A stretch of DNA of 64,000 nt from Edaphobacter sp. 4G125 (GCF_014274685.1 NZ_CP060393.1:1299501-1363500); one strand, 5' to 3'; shown: positions 24,606 through 35,755, numbered from the stretch's first letter. The notes: generated from the letters alone by a model not told the origin. Translations and numbers: made by a program.

Positions 24606-25040
24606 ATGAACATTACCCGCTTTTCGGATCTGGCCCTGCGCCTTCTCATGTACCTCGGCAGTCGTGCCGAACCCATGCAGGCCACGGCTACGGTTCGGGA
24701 GGTAGCTGAGCTCTTTAATGTTCCCTATGCGCACCTTGTTAAAGTAGCGCATCAGCTGGGGCAGCATGGATATCTCATAACCACCAAAGGCGCAGGAGGA
24801 GGTCTTCGTCTGGCTCGCCCTGCTGAAGTTATCCGGTTGGGAGAGGTGCTCCGCATCACTGAAACCTCCGACGCGGTTATCGATTGCACCACGCAACTCT
24901 GTCCGCTCGCCGGGGCCTGCATTCTCAAAGGCGCCCTCGATAGTGCCTACGCTGCATTCCTCGACACGCTCGACCAGTACACGTTGGCCGAGGTCGCAAG
25001 AACTCCGCGACTTCAGAAGCTCGTCACCTTGAAGATATAG
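24606..25040 (+). CDS. nsrR: Rrf2-family iron-sulfur repressor NsrR
   Basis: 144 residues from ATG 24606, preceded by AGGAGCAACATCGGC; the longer open frame from 24501 runs through a repeat. The N-terminus MNITRFSDLALRLLMYL is characteristic of NsrR, followed by a winged helix-turn-helix (TVREVAELFNVPYAHLVKVA, GYLITTKGAGGGLRLARP). Three cysteines, Cys94, Cys99 and Cys105 (DCTTQLCPLAGACILK), have exactly the spacing of the NsrR cluster ligands. The [Fe-S] cluster is nitrosylated by NO, releasing DNA. The gene lies just downstream of hmp, whose promoter has a palindromic NsrR-type operator, making a compact NO-sensing and detoxification unit. Confidence 0.93.
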   Translation: MNITRFSDLALRLLMYLGSRAEPMQATATVREVAELFNVPYAHLVKVAHQLGQHGYLITTKGAGGGLRLARPAEVIRLGEVLRITETSDAVIDCTTQLCPLAGACILKGALDSAYAAFLDTLDQYTLAEVARTPRLQKLVTLKI

Positions 25041-25058
25041 CTCAAAGATAAAAAAGAG

Positions 25059-25122
25059 TGCCATCCTGAGCAAAGTTTGTCGCACATATTGTGCGGCAAA
25101 CGTAGTCGAAGGGTCTGTGGTT
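25059..25122. repeat. Hairpin variant of family B repeat after nsrR
   Basis: GCCATCCTGAGCAAAGTTTG, then GTTTG(T)CGCAC (25075-25085) facing GTGCG(G)CAAAC (25091-25101), then GTAGTCGAAGGGTCTGTGGTT. Same internal hairpin type as the copy before nsrR; it separates the converging nsrR and DUF971 genes. Confidence 0.65.
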
Positions 25123-25129
25123 CCGGCGT

Positions 25130-25552
25130 TTACTGGTTGCAGTTCTCGCATTGGCATACGCGCCGCAAATACTCCCATGAGTAGATGCCGCTCTCGTGCC
25201 CATCGCTCCACTTGAATTTGACCGCGTATTTTCCTGCTGGAATCACCTCCAGCGGCCGTATTGGAGCCTCATACATCGGAAGTAGCGTCTGTGGCTTAGG
25301 TTTTGGTTCTCCAGGCTTGCGTCCGCTGTGTCCGCGTTCTTCATGGCAGGTTGCGCAAGGGCAGGCATTTCTTAGCCACGCAAAGCTCCATGCGCTGCGA
25401 TGGCCGTCCTTCCAGTCGATCTCGACTCCGGTACCCTCGGTCTTATGGACCCTGACCTTAACTGGAGTAACCGCTTCTATGGGAAGCTTTTCCTCCACTG
25501 TAGCTCCGCTTGCCTCATCGGCGCTGACGATCCTGATTCCTTCGTGACTCAT
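25130..25552 (-). CDS. DUF971 / GBBH-like N-terminal domain protein
   Basis: 140 residues. The core is the small beta domain PF06155: VRVHKTEGTGVEIDWKDGHR, SAWSFAWLRNACPCATC and later KYAVKFKWSDGHESGIYSWEYLR with RVCQCENCNQ at the end. Six cysteines in CPCATC and CQCENC pairs look suited to bind a metal, as in the N-terminal zinc domain of gamma-butyrobetaine hydroxylase. Stand-alone members are sometimes linked to iron-sulfur or ATPase (Mrp/ApbC) genes. Between the two Cys groups is a Pro/Lys/Gly-rich linker (HSGRKPGEPKPKPQ). Role unknown. It converges on nsrR and is transcribed after the TauE gene (74 bases away). Confidence 0.82.
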   Translation of the reverse strand: MSHEGIRIVSADEASGATVEEKLPIEAVTPVKVRVHKTEGTGVEIDWKDGHRSAWSFAWLRNACPCATCHEERGHSGRKPGEPKPKPQTLLPMYEAPIRPLEVIPAGKYAVKFKWSDGHESGIYSWEYLRRVCQCENCNQ

Positions 25553-25626
25553 GTCCCTGCTTCTTTCTTATCGTACTGCGAAAACGATCGACAATTTATC
25601 TGTCGGGTTTGGCGCGACGTTGATCC

Positions 25627-26415
25627 TTATCCCAAACTTCCATTCTTCCAGAAGAAGTAGGCGGCGATGATACATCCTGTTACGACGACGATCGCGCGCA
25701 ATACATTTGCATTCATCCTTCGCGCATATTGAGCTCCTACATAGCCCCCTGCACCGGCAAAAACCATCGAGACCAAACAGTATCTCCATACCACTGCTCC
25801 ACTTAGGATGAAGGTCAACACCGCGCACAGATTTGAAAGGCATGCTGCCAGCACCTTCATGGAGTTCAGGGCGTGCATTTCCTCAACACCAAATAGTGCC
25901 AGCACCGTCATCACCAGAAATCCTGCACCTGCACCGAAGTATCCGATGTAAAAACAGATCGGCAACAACGCAAGAAATACCGGAACGATGGCAATCTTCC
26001 TCTCCACATGCGGTGTCGCAGAGCGGTTCTTCAGCCAGCGCGAAACCGGTCCACTCAACCCGAAGAGCAAGGAAGCGATCAACAGCAACCAAGGCACCAT
26101 GTGCAAAAAGGTGATCTGTCTTGTATGCAGCAGGACCACGGCTCCGGTGATGCCTCCAGTAATGGAGGCGACGACTACCACCGGCAGTAGATCTCGTCTC
26201 AGATCGCTTCGTAGCGCTGCAACGGAGGTCAACTGCCCTGGCCACAGCGCAACTGTGTTGGTTGCATTTGCCTGAACTGGAAGAACACCCACGCCGAGCA
26301 TGGCGGGAAAAGAAAGGAACGATCCCCCACCGGCCATCGCATTCATCACCCCGGCAATCAGCGATGCAGTAACCAGCCAGGCATAGCGCCAGTGCGGAAT
26401 TGAATGGAAGAGCAT
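25627..26415 (-). CDS. TauE/SafE-family anion exporter
   Basis: 262 residues from ATG 26415; the frame is open to a TTG at 26481 inside the ABC gene. About eight hydrophobic helices in two halves, each with the family's Gly/Pro-Asn signature: half 1 ASLIAGVMNAMAGGGSFLSF and ANATNTVALWPGQL, half 2 YIGYFGAGAGFLVMTVLAL and HALNSMKVLAACLSN. TauE/SafE proteins export sulfite, sulfoacetate or related organosulfur anions. The start codon lies in the loop of a perfect 13-base inverted repeat. The gene follows the ABC ATPase by 37 bases and is probably co-transcribed with it. Confidence 0.88.
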   Translation of the reverse strand: MLFHSIPHWRYAWLVTASLIAGVMNAMAGGGSFLSFPAMLGVGVLPVQANATNTVALWPGQLTSVAALRSDLRRDLLPVVVVASITGGITGAVVLLHTRQITFLHMVPWLLLIASLLFGLSGPVSRWLKNRSATPHVERKIAIVPVFLALLPICFYIGYFGAGAGFLVMTVLALFGVEEMHALNSMKVLAACLSNLCAVLTFILSGAVVWRYCLVSMVFAGAGGYVGAQYARRMNANVLRAIVVVTGCIIAAYFFWKNGSLG

Positions 26416-26427
26416 TCCATTCAATTC
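26397..26427 (-). promoter_or_regulatory. Inverted repeat enclosing the TauE/SafE start codon
   Basis: GAATTGAATGGAA (26397-26409), five-base spacer, TTCCATTCAATTC (26415-26427), a perfect 13-base repeat. In the minus-strand mRNA the ATG (26413-26415) falls at the loop edge. Such a hairpin could restrict ribosome access, or the repeat could be a DNA operator. Confidence 0.5.
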
Positions 26428-26452
26428 TATGGGGCGTTCTATTATCGCTCGC

Positions 26453-27220
26453 TTACAGGCGCATCTCTGGCGTCGCCGCAATCAGTTCGCGCGTATATGT
26501 CTCTTGCGGAGCATCACACACCTGCTTGCAGCCCCCCAACTCTACCAGTCTGCCTTTTTGCATCACGGCTACCCGATCGCAAAGATATCGCACCAGTGGC
26601 ATCGAGTGCGAAATGAACAGATAGGTCAGCCCATAGCGCTGCTGCAGATCACGCAGCAGGTTCACCACCTGAGCACCAACGCTTACGTCCAGCGCACTTA
26701 CCGGCTCATCCAGGACGACGAACTCTGGCCGCAGCGCCAACGCGCGGGCAATGTTGATTCTCTGCCGCTGCCCTCCACTAAACTCGTGTGGATATCGCTC
26801 CAATGCCGAGTTGTCTAACCCCACCTCTCCCAACATCTCGGTCAGTTTTGCTTGCAGGGTCCTTTTCCCTCTTACTTCCTGATGGATTGCAAACGGCTCC
26901 GCCAGAATCTCTCGTACTCGCATCCTCGGATTCAATGCAGCAAAAGGGTCCTGAAAGACGACTTGCATCTTGCGCCGCATCGCTCGCATTTCAGATGAGC
27001 TCATTGCCAACAAATCGCGACCGTCATAACTCACTTCACCTGCAGTCGGCTCGATCAATCGAAGCAGCATCCTCGCCACGGTACTCTTACCTGATCCTGA
27101 TTCACCCACCAGCCCTAGCGTCTCGCCTCGGTGAATCGTGAATGATACATCGTGCACAACGCGCACTCCCGCGCCATACTCCTTGACCAACCCGCGAGCT
27201 TCGACGAATACATCTGCCAC
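26453..27220 (-). CDS. Oligopeptide/dipeptide-type ABC transporter ATPase (OppF/DppF class), no permease nearby
   Basis: 255 residues from GTG 27220, with GGGGA six bases upstream; GTG 27226 is also possible. Walker [13 protein letters not shown] (about residues 37-48), Q-loop [14 protein letters not shown], signature [15 protein letters not shown], Walker [15 protein letters not shown]-loop [14 protein letters not shown]. The ALNPRM after the Q-loop and [11 protein letters not shown] are typical of OppF/DppF. These ATPases power import of peptides or nickel together with OppB/C/D and a binding protein, none of which is adjacent. The truncated tail after [17 protein letters not shown] lacks the Opp C-terminal Cys-rich extension. 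An orphan ATPase of a complex encoded elsewhere is the simplest reading. Confidence 0.88.
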   Translation of the reverse strand: MADVFVEARGLVKEYGAGVRVVHDVSFTIHRGETLGLVGESGSGKSTVARMLLRLIEPTAGEVSYDGRDLLAMSSSEMRAMRRKMQVVFQDPFAALNPRMRVREILAEPFAIHQEVRGKRTLQAKLTEMLGEVGLDNSALERYPHEFSGGQRQRINIARALALRPEFVVLDEPVSALDVSVGAQVVNLLRDLQQRYGLTYLFISHSMPLVRYLCDRVAVMQKGRLVELGGCKQVCDAPQETYTRELIAATPEMRL

Positions 27221-27275
27221 AACCACTCCCCAAAACTGACAACCTGAAACCTGTAACTGACAACTTTGTTGTATC

Positions 27276-29132
27276 TCAATCTAACTTTGGATGCAGCCGA
27301 TGAAAACCAGTCTTTTCCTGATAGGCCCAAGCAAATGCAGCAAGACGCGCATCCGAATACAGTCCACCCAGGAATGTTAACGACACCGGAGTTCCCGGTC
27401 CCCCTACATTCCTCCGATCGCCATCCTCCGTATGATTCGGCAATGGAGCATCTCCTCCTCTCACTCCATTCGGCACAATCACCGCTGGATGCCCGGTAAG
27501 ATTTGTCGCAGAAAGCTGAGCCCCATCGCTGGGGGTCACAATCACATCAACCTCATTGAAGAGCCTCTCCATTGCGTCGATTGTCAACGTTCGCGCCCTC
27601 TGAGCCTGGATGTAGTCCACCGCGGAATAGAAACGCGCTCGTCGAAATGAATTTGGCCAATCGAAGCTCTGCTGTCCATTCAGCAAGGCATCGCGTCCAC
27701 TCAGCGTTAATTCATCAAATGCTGCGGCAGCTTCTGCACCAAGCAGACGTGTCTGATCTCCAAAGTGATATCCCTTCGGAAGCTTTACTTCGATTAGATT
27801 TACTCCCATCTTCTGTAGTGCCTCGAGCGCTGCCTGTCCATATCTTGCGTCGTATGCATCGCGTGCGGTTTCTCTCTTCTGCTCTTCCGTAGCATCCTTC
27901 GACAGGTCCTGCACGACAAACTCGTTCTTCAGATATCCGATTCGTAACTTCTTCCAGTCATACTCAGCGTCCCAGTTGAAAGCCGCATCCTTCACACTAC
28001 GGTCGTGTCCGTCCGGGCCATAAATCGCGCTCATCACCAGCGCACAATCTTCCACGCTCCGGCAGATCGGCCCGATCTTGTCCATCGTCCAACTCAGTGT
28101 CATGGCCCCTGTACGCGGAACAAACCCGAATGTCGGCCGCAGCCCCGTTACTCCGCAACGTGTCGATGGGGAAGAGATTGACCCCAGCGTCTCTGTGCCA
28201 ATGGCAAACCCCACGCATCCCGCTGAAACGGCACTCGCGCTTCCTGCCGAAGATCCGCTCGATCCCTGTTTCGGATTCCACGGATTCCTCGTCCGTGCTC
28301 CGAACCACAGATCGCCCTGCGCCAACGCCCCCATGCTCAGCTTTGCGAGCAACACTGCGCCCGCTGTGTCCAGCCGCTGCACTACCGTAGCGTCATAATC
28401 GAACTGTTGTTGCTCAAATCCTCCCGCACCCCATGTCGTGCGATATCCCTTCACCGCCAGCAAATCCTTCGCGCCCCACGGAATCCCGTGCAGCGGTCCA
28501 CGATACCTGCCCGATGCAATCTCTTTATCCGCATCTGCGGCCTGCTTTAGCGCGCGCTCTTCCGTCAGCGTGATCACGAAGTGCAATCGCGGATCATACC
28601 GCTTCAGCCGTGCCAGGTACATCTTCGTCAGCTCCATCGAGCTGACCTTGCGTCGCCTGATGAGTTCTGCCAGCTCTCGCATTGTGGCGAAAGCCAGCTT
28701 TTCTTCTTCGCTTGCTCCTGCTTTTAGACCACTCACATCCGGAGCCTTACCAGGCCGCGCTGGTTTCCGCTCCGTATCCAGCTTCATTCCTGCAGGTACC
28801 GGATCAAAGACAAACGCCGGAGCCACGTTGTTCGGAATCTTCATACTTCGAATGACCAACACCGAATCACGTTGCTCTTTCAGGTCTTCCAACACCATAG
28901 CCTTTTGCTCGGTTGTTAGCTTCAACCCAGCAATCGCGGCGGCGGCATCGATCATCTCCGGAGTGATTGCAGCCAGATGATCGTGATCTACTCCGGCTCC
29001 ATCAAAACTTTTGGAGTCCGCTTGTACGGCCATCCCCCACAGTACCCCTGGTAGCAATGTCTTTCCTAAACCAGCCGCTGTACACACTCCTAGAAAGTGC
29101 CGCCGGTTGAGCATTCCAGATTGTTCGTTCAT
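27276..29132 (-). CDS. Exported amidase-signature enzyme with a Tat-like signal
   Basis: 618 residues from ATG 29132 ([20 protein letters not shown]). The RRHFLG motif followed by [16 protein letters not shown] is a twin-arginine signal. A prodomain-like stretch with [18 protein letters not shown] precedes the amidase core from about residue 145. The catalytic Lys is in [16 protein letters not shown], the Ser cluster in [20 protein letters not shown] and [16 protein letters not shown], as in GatA and fatty-acid or peptide amidases. It hydrolyses an amide bond outside the cytoplasm. The frame extends to 29195 but that start would lie in the gyrB terminator. The partial gene at 1-296 is a second, Sec-type amidase. 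Confidence 0.87.
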   Translation of the reverse strand: MNEQSGMLNRRHFLGVCTAAGLGKTLLPGVLWGMAVQADSKSFDGAGVDHDHLAAITPEMIDAAAAIAGLKLTTEQKAMVLEDLKEQRDSVLVIRSMKIPNNVAPAFVFDPVPAGMKLDTERKPARPGKAPDVSGLKAGASEEEKLAFATMRELAELIRRRKVSSMELTKMYLARLKRYDPRLHFVITLTEERALKQAADADKEIASGRYRGPLHGIPWGAKDLLAVKGYRTTWGAGGFEQQQFDYDATVVQRLDTAGAVLLAKLSMGALAQGDLWFGARTRNPWNPKQGSSGSSAGSASAVSAGCVGFAIGTETLGSISSPSTRCGVTGLRPTFGFVPRTGAMTLSWTMDKIGPICRSVEDCALVMSAIYGPDGHDRSVKDAAFNWDAEYDWKKLRIGYLKNEFVVQDLSKDATEEQKRETARDAYDARYGQAALEALQKMGVNLIEVKLPKGYHFGDQTRLLGAEAAAAFDELTLSGRDALLNGQQSFDWPNSFRRARFYSAVDYIQAQRARTLTIDAMERLFNEVDVIVTPSDGAQLSATNLTGHPAVIVPNGVRGGDAPLPNHTEDGDRRNVGGPGTPVSLTFLGGLYSDARLAAFAWAYQEKTGFHRLHPKLD

Positions 29133-29182
29133 GCGGGAATTATTGCACTCCATCCGGGATGGACATAGAAGAAAGGCAATAA

Positions 29183-29212
29183 AAAAGTCTGGCACTTTGG
29201 TGCCAGACTTTT
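29183..29212 (-). terminator. Intrinsic terminator of gyrB
   Basis: AAAAGTCTGGCAC (29183-29195), loop TTTG, GTGCCAGACTTTT (29200-29212): a perfect 13-base stem. On the minus strand, downstream of gyrB, the stem is followed by T-rich sequence (TTTTTTATTGCC). Confidence 0.88.
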
Positions 29213-29235
29213 CGTTAGTTTTGTTTGCGCTTCGT

Positions 29236-31950
<2,715 letters not shown>

Positions 31951-31994
31951 TCAAGGACTTCCTACAGGTTTCAACCGGGATTTTTCGTAACTTA

Positions 31995-32003
31995 AGTATA
32001 ACA
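31995..32003 (-). promoter_or_regulatory. Predicted extended -10 promoter element of gyrB
   Basis: Minus strand TG-T-TATACT (5 of 6 to the -10 consensus plus the TG extension), about 117 bases before the gyrB ATG. A hairpin GGGTTTCGATACCC lies just upstream, and no good -35 is seen, as is common with extended -10 promoters. Confidence 0.4.
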
Positions 32004-32669
32004 TGCTCAGGGTATCGAAACCCTCGGGATTGAAAGGGAATCCTGAGCGATTCCTGCCCGTTAAGTAATTGATAATAAAAGATTATACCGCGTTGTCCTC
32101 AAGTGGCCTGAATACAGGCTGCCACAGCTTCATCTCATCCTGCCATTCTGAGCTGTAGGTGAAGAATTCCTCTATTCCGAATTCGAGGTAGAGCGGAAAT
32201 CGGAGTAGGTGGCCCTCCCTTCTGCGTGTTGTTTTGGCCGGATTCGTTCCCCCTTCTTCCCATAGGTGTCATTCCGACCGAGCGCAGAGTGCGCGCGAGT
32301 GGAGGAATTCCCGGACCCCGATCTCTGTCAAGTCCTGAATCGCCCCAAACTACACATTCTAAGTTAGATATCGTTTGCAAAAATACGCCTATCTCTCCTG
32401 TACCATTTAAGTAGGTTTCCAGAGGATCCCTTCTCTCCTGCTTCTACTCGGCTGGTACGCGGCTAAAGCAAATATTTCGAATACTTTGCGCGAAAACAGG
32501 GGGAGGGGTCCCTAGGAGTTAAGGGCACGGCTTCAGCTGTGATGTAGGCGTATTTTGCGATGAAGGGCTTTAGCACGCTGATAGCTTGGCAAGGCTTTCT
32601 CTCCCCGTCAGCAGCTGAACTCAGGTATACTCAATAGGTTGTATAAAAGTAGTCACTCAGGAATCACCA
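32004..32669. other. Gene-free interval before rpmI, with three repeat families
   Basis: No credible coding frame. It contains a family B element at 32263-32320 (TGTCATTCCGACCGAGCGC ... GTGGAGGAATTCCCGG), a family C copy at 32476-32508 (TTCGAATACTTTGC then GAAAACAGGGGGAGGGG) and a degraded family A pair at 32523-32580 (GGGCACGGCTTCAGC ... GGGCTTTAGCACGC). The rpmI promoter is probably in the last 100 bases (TATACT at about 32625); infC, the usual upstream partner, is absent. Confidence 0.5.
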
Positions 32670-32867
32670 ATGCCAAAGTTGAAGACACACTCAGGCGCTG
32701 CCAAGCGCTTCAAGAAGACCGGCACGGGCAAGTTCAAGCGCGGCCAGTCCAAGATGCGCCACATCCTCACCTCGAAGAAGACCAAGACCAAGCGCCACCT
32801 GCGCTCGATCACCCTGGTCTCTGAGGCGGATTCGGCCAAAGTCGCCCGCATGATTCCTTACGCCTAA
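32670..32867 (+). CDS. rpmI: Ribosomal protein bL35
   Basis: 65 residues: [60 protein letters not shown], ending MIPYA. Full-length bL35 with the conserved [13 protein letters not shown] opening and the HILTSKK core. It binds 23S rRNA in the large subunit. AGGA lies eight bases before the ATG. In most bacteria it is the middle gene of infC-rpmI-rplT; here no infC precedes it and a 217-base gap with a terminator-like hairpin separates it from rplT, so relative output of the two proteins may be set independently. Confidence 0.97.
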   Translation: MPKLKTHSGAAKRFKKTGTGKFKRGQSKMRHILTSKKTKTKRHLRSITLVSEADSAKVARMIPYA

Positions 32868-32869
32868 AG

Positions 32870-32894
32870 AAAGACCGTGGAAACAGGTCTTTTT
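32870..32894 (+). terminator. Weak terminator or attenuator between rpmI and rplT
   Basis: AAAGACC (32870-32876), nine-base loop, GGTCTTT (32886-32892) then TT, starting two bases after the rpmI stop. The stem is short. Further hairpins follow in the leader: GAGGTA (33032-33037) with TACCTC (33043-33048), about 37 bases before rplT. Partial termination or L20-dependent control of rplT is possible. Confidence 0.5.
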
Positions 32895-33084
32895 AAGCTA
32901 AAGGAATTGAACAGTTTTCAGATCGAGCCGCTGATTACAGCAAAGGGTCAGTCAAAGCGTAAAGGCCCCTGGAGAATCGTAAGCACGAGCGAAGCGAACT
33001 CCACCGAGATCTGAAGTAGCAAGCGAGTGAAGAGGTATCTCTTACCTCCAGCCGCTAAACGAACTACGCAAAAGGAGAACTAAG

Positions 33085-33465
33085 ATGCCCCGCGTAAAAC
33101 GGAGTACAAAACGCAGCGACCGCCGCAAAAAGATTCTTAAGCGCGCAAGCGGTTATTTCCTCACGAAATCCAAGCTCTATCAGGCAGCCCAGGAAGCCGT
33201 CGAGCGCTCCCTGATGTTCGCCTATACCGGACGCAAGCAGAAGAAGCGCCAGTTCCGCTCCCTCTGGATCGTCCGCATCGGCGCTGCCGCCAAGCTGAAC
33301 GGTCTAAGCTACTCGACCTTCATCGACGGCCTCAAGAAGGCTGGCAATCAGCTTGATCGCAAGATCCTTGCTGACATCGCCGCCAACGATGCGGCAGGCT
33401 TCACCGCCCTCGCCGAGCAGGCCAAGGCAGCTCTCGCTGCCGCGAAGTCCGCAAAGGCTGCGTAA
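33085..33465 (+). CDS. rplT: Ribosomal protein bL20
   Basis: 126 residues: [40 protein letters not shown] and [20 protein letters not shown] are the conserved bL20 body; the C-terminus adds an Ala/Lys-rich tail ([18 protein letters not shown]). bL20 binds 23S rRNA early in assembly and, in E. coli and Bacillus, represses its own operon by binding a leader mRNA that mimics the rRNA site. The unusually long 217-base leader here would have room for such a site. AAAAGGAGAACTAAG fixes the start; a strong terminator follows. Confidence 0.98.
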   Translation: MPRVKRSTKRSDRRKKILKRASGYFLTKSKLYQAAQEAVERSLMFAYTGRKQKKRQFRSLWIVRIGAAAKLNGLSYSTFIDGLKKAGNQLDRKILADIAANDAAGFTALAEQAKAALAAAKSAKAA

Positions 33466-33483
33466 GTTTTAGAAGAGAATTTC

Positions 33484-33516
33484 AAAAAGAGGCGCAGCCC
33501 GGCTGCGCCTCTTTTT
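33484..33516 (+). terminator. Intrinsic terminator after rplT
   Basis: AAAAAGAGGCGCAGCC (33484-33499) pairs with GGCTGCGCCTCTTTTT (33501-33516), with the innermost bases opening as the loop, and ends in a T-run. Clear rho-independent terminator. Confidence 0.93.
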
Positions 33517-33581
33517 GCATCTGAGTCAAAGAATAGAGAAACGCAAAGGAAACTTAACGGTCGTCTTATCGGTGATCGTCT

Positions 33582-34979
33582 ATGCTTGAAACTATGCCGA
33601 CTGCTCAAAAAGAAACCAGGCAAATGAGCCTCCGCAGTACCGGCGAAGAGTCTTCGGTGAAAGCTCCTTTCGAATCATGGGGTCGTTATCCCCTCTATCG
33701 GGCCAACGTTATTCCTTTGCACTGGCAGAGCGACTTTCCTGCCGTTACGCAGAACCTGCACAACGGAATCCTTCCTGTCGGCCTCGGGCGTAGCTACGGT
33801 GACGTAGGTCTGCTCAAGGACGGTAATCTGCTCGTTACCACGGGCATGGACCGCATCATCGCCTTCGATCCCGAGACAGGTCTGCTTACCGCAGAAGCTG
33901 GAATCTCGCTGGCACAGATTCTTGACTTCGCCGTACCGCGTGGCTTCTTTCTTCCGGTTACTCCTGGAACGAAGTACGTCACCCTTGGCGGTGCCATCGC
34001 GAACGATATTCACGGCAAGAACCACCACGTTGCCGGAACCTTCGGTTGTCATGTAACCGAGTTTGAGCTGGTTCGCTCCGATGGAACCGTTATCCGTTGC
34101 TCGCCTTCCCAGAACCCTGAGTTCTACGCCATGACGATTGGCGGTCTCGGCCTAACCGGATTCATTCGCTGGGCGACCCTGCGACTCAAGCCCATCGTCT
34201 CGCGCAAGATCGATTACGAGGGCATCCAGTTCCACGGTATCGATGAGTTTCTCGCCCTTACCGAGGCCAGCAAAGAGATTGAGTACACGGTGAGCTGGGT
34301 CGACTGCACCTCGACCGGAAAAAACTTCTGCCGCGGCATCTTCATGCAGGGCGATCACTCGACAAAACGCGCCGAGTTGAAGCGTTCACCCGAGCCGAAG
34401 CTGGTCTTTCCCTTCGACGCTCCCGGATTCCTGCTGAACCATCTGAGCGTCGCGGCCTTCAATACGCTCTTCTTCCATAAGCAGATTCAGAAGCGCCAGG
34501 TTACCTTGCAGGATTACGAACCCTTCTTCTATCCACTCGACAAGGTCCTGCACTGGAATCGCATGTATGGAAAGAGCGGCCTCTTGCAGTTCCAGTACGC
34601 GATCCCGTGGGACCTCGCGCGCGAAGGTACGGTCGCAATCCTAAAGGAGGTCGCAAAGTCTGGCCTCGCCAGCTTCCTTGCGGTCCTCAAGGCCTTCGGC
34701 GATGTTCCGTCTCCCGGTGTGATGAGCTTTCCCAAGCCGGGCATCACGCTTGCGCTCGACTTCCCGATTAAGCCGGATAAGAGCTTTCCGCTTTTCGAGC
34801 GGCTCGCCGATATGACGCTTGAGTTTGGCGGACGGCTTTATCCTGCGAAGGACGCGGCAATGACCGCTGCGCAGTTCCAGGCCTTCTATCCGCAGTGGCA
34901 ACAGCTGGCCCGCTTCCGCGATCCCATGATCACTTCCAGTTTCTGGGAGCGGGTCACCGGAGACCAACCGAATCTATGA
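33582..34979 (+). CDS. FAD-dependent oxidoreductase similar to decaprenylphosphoryl-ribose 2'-oxidase DprE1
   Basis: 465 residues. A PCMH-type FAD domain begins at about 50 (ILPVGLGRSYGDVGLLKDG) with GTKYVTLGGAIANDIHGKNH, where the His of HGKNHH corresponds to the flavin-contacting His132 region of mycobacterial DprE1, then GTFGCHVTEFELV. The C-terminal part aligns without gaps to DprE1: SFPKPGITLALDFPI and FGGRLYPAKDAAMT (the Lys equals Lys418). The residue matching mycobacterial Cys387 is Ala here. DprE1 oxidises decaprenylphosphoryl-ribose to the 2'-keto form; DprE2 reduces it to the arabinose. The following SDR gene starts inside this stop codon (ATGA), so the pair is co-translated. Start is uncertain (ATG 33582, 33594 or 33624). 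Confidence 0.85.
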   Translation: MLETMPTAQKETRQMSLRSTGEESSVKAPFESWGRYPLYRANVIPLHWQSDFPAVTQNLHNGILPVGLGRSYGDVGLLKDGNLLVTTGMDRIIAFDPETGLLTAEAGISLAQILDFAVPRGFFLPVTPGTKYVTLGGAIANDIHGKNHHVAGTFGCHVTEFELVRSDGTVIRCSPSQNPEFYAMTIGGLGLTGFIRWATLRLKPIVSRKIDYEGIQFHGIDEFLALTEASKEIEYTVSWVDCTSTGKNFCRGIFMQGDHSTKRAELKRSPEPKLVFPFDAPGFLLNHLSVAAFNTLFFHKQIQKRQVTLQDYEPFFYPLDKVLHWNRMYGKSGLLQFQYAIPWDLAREGTVAILKEVAKSGLASFLAVLKAFGDVPSPGVMSFPKPGITLALDFPIKPDKSFPLFERLADMTLEFGGRLYPAKDAAMTAAQFQAFYPQWQQLARFRDPMITSSFWERVTGDQPNL

Positions 34980-35749
34980 GTCAAAGTCAGATCGCAAATA
35001 CCTCCCCATCGCAACGCAGGATTCTTGTTCTCGGGGCCACCTCGGGAATCGCCGAGGCGACTTGCCGCATCTGGGCCTCGCAAGGCGCGAGTCTCTTTCT
35101 CGTCGCGCGGAATGCTGAAAAACTCGCTGCTGTGGCAGCCGATCTCCGCGCCCGTGGAGCCAGCTTTGTCGATACCGCCGTCTCCGACCTCGACGATACG
35201 GATGCGCATCCAGCCCTGCTGGCCCACGCGGTGAACTCGCTTGGCGGACTCGATGTGGCTTATCTGGCGCATGGTGTTCTGGGTGATCAAACTCGCGCCG
35301 AGCAGGAATTTAACACCGCCGCGCACATTCTTCATACCAACTTCATGGCTCCTGTCTCGCTCGTCACCTGGCTGGCGAACTTCTTCGTTCAGCGACGCTC
35401 CGGTGTGATCGCGGTATTGTCGTCGGTCGCTGGTGATCGTGGCCGCAAGTCAAACTATGTCTACGGCTCATCGAAGGCTGGCCTCTCGGCGTTCCTTGCG
35501 GGGCTTCGCAACCGTGTCGACCGCGAGGGTGTCACCGTTCTAACCATCAAACCCGGCCCGACAAAGACAGCAATGACAGCCGGAATGAAGGGTGCGGAGA
35601 AGTTTGCGGACGTCAATGCCGTTGCACGGTCTATCGTGGCGGCCATCGATAAACGCAAGGACAATCTCTACGTTCCGTTCCAGTGGCAGCCCATCATGTT
35701 CGTGATCCGCCACATTCCAGAGCGCGTCTTCAAGAAGCTGAACCTGTAA
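34976..35749 (+). CDS. SDR-family reductase similar to DprE2
   Basis: 257 residues from ATG 34976, which overlaps the stop of the DprE1-like gene in an ATGA; an earlier open start at 34895 is inside that gene. Rossmann motif RRILVLGATSGIAEATCR, cofactor-selecting LFLVARNAEKL, conserved VAYLAHGVLGDQ, and the catalytic Ser-Tyr-Lys in VLSSVAGDRG and YVYGSSKAGLSAFL. The C-terminus (IRHIPERVFKKL) is typical of the DprE2/Rv3791 group. It would reduce the 2'-keto sugar made by DprE1 to give polyprenylphosphoryl-arabinose, the donor for arabinose-containing glycans. Coupling and similarity support this; the lipid length and final glycan are unknown. Confidence 0.82.
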   Translation: MSQSQIANTSPSQRRILVLGATSGIAEATCRIWASQGASLFLVARNAEKLAAVAADLRARGASFVDTAVSDLDDTDAHPALLAHAVNSLGGLDVAYLAHGVLGDQTRAEQEFNTAAHILHTNFMAPVSLVTWLANFFVQRRSGVIAVLSSVAGDRGRKSNYVYGSSKAGLSAFLAGLRNRVDREGVTVLTIKPGPTKTAMTAGMKGAEKFADVNAVARSIVAAIDKRKDNLYVPFQWQPIMFVIRHIPERVFKKLNL

Positions 35750-35755
35750 GGCTCC

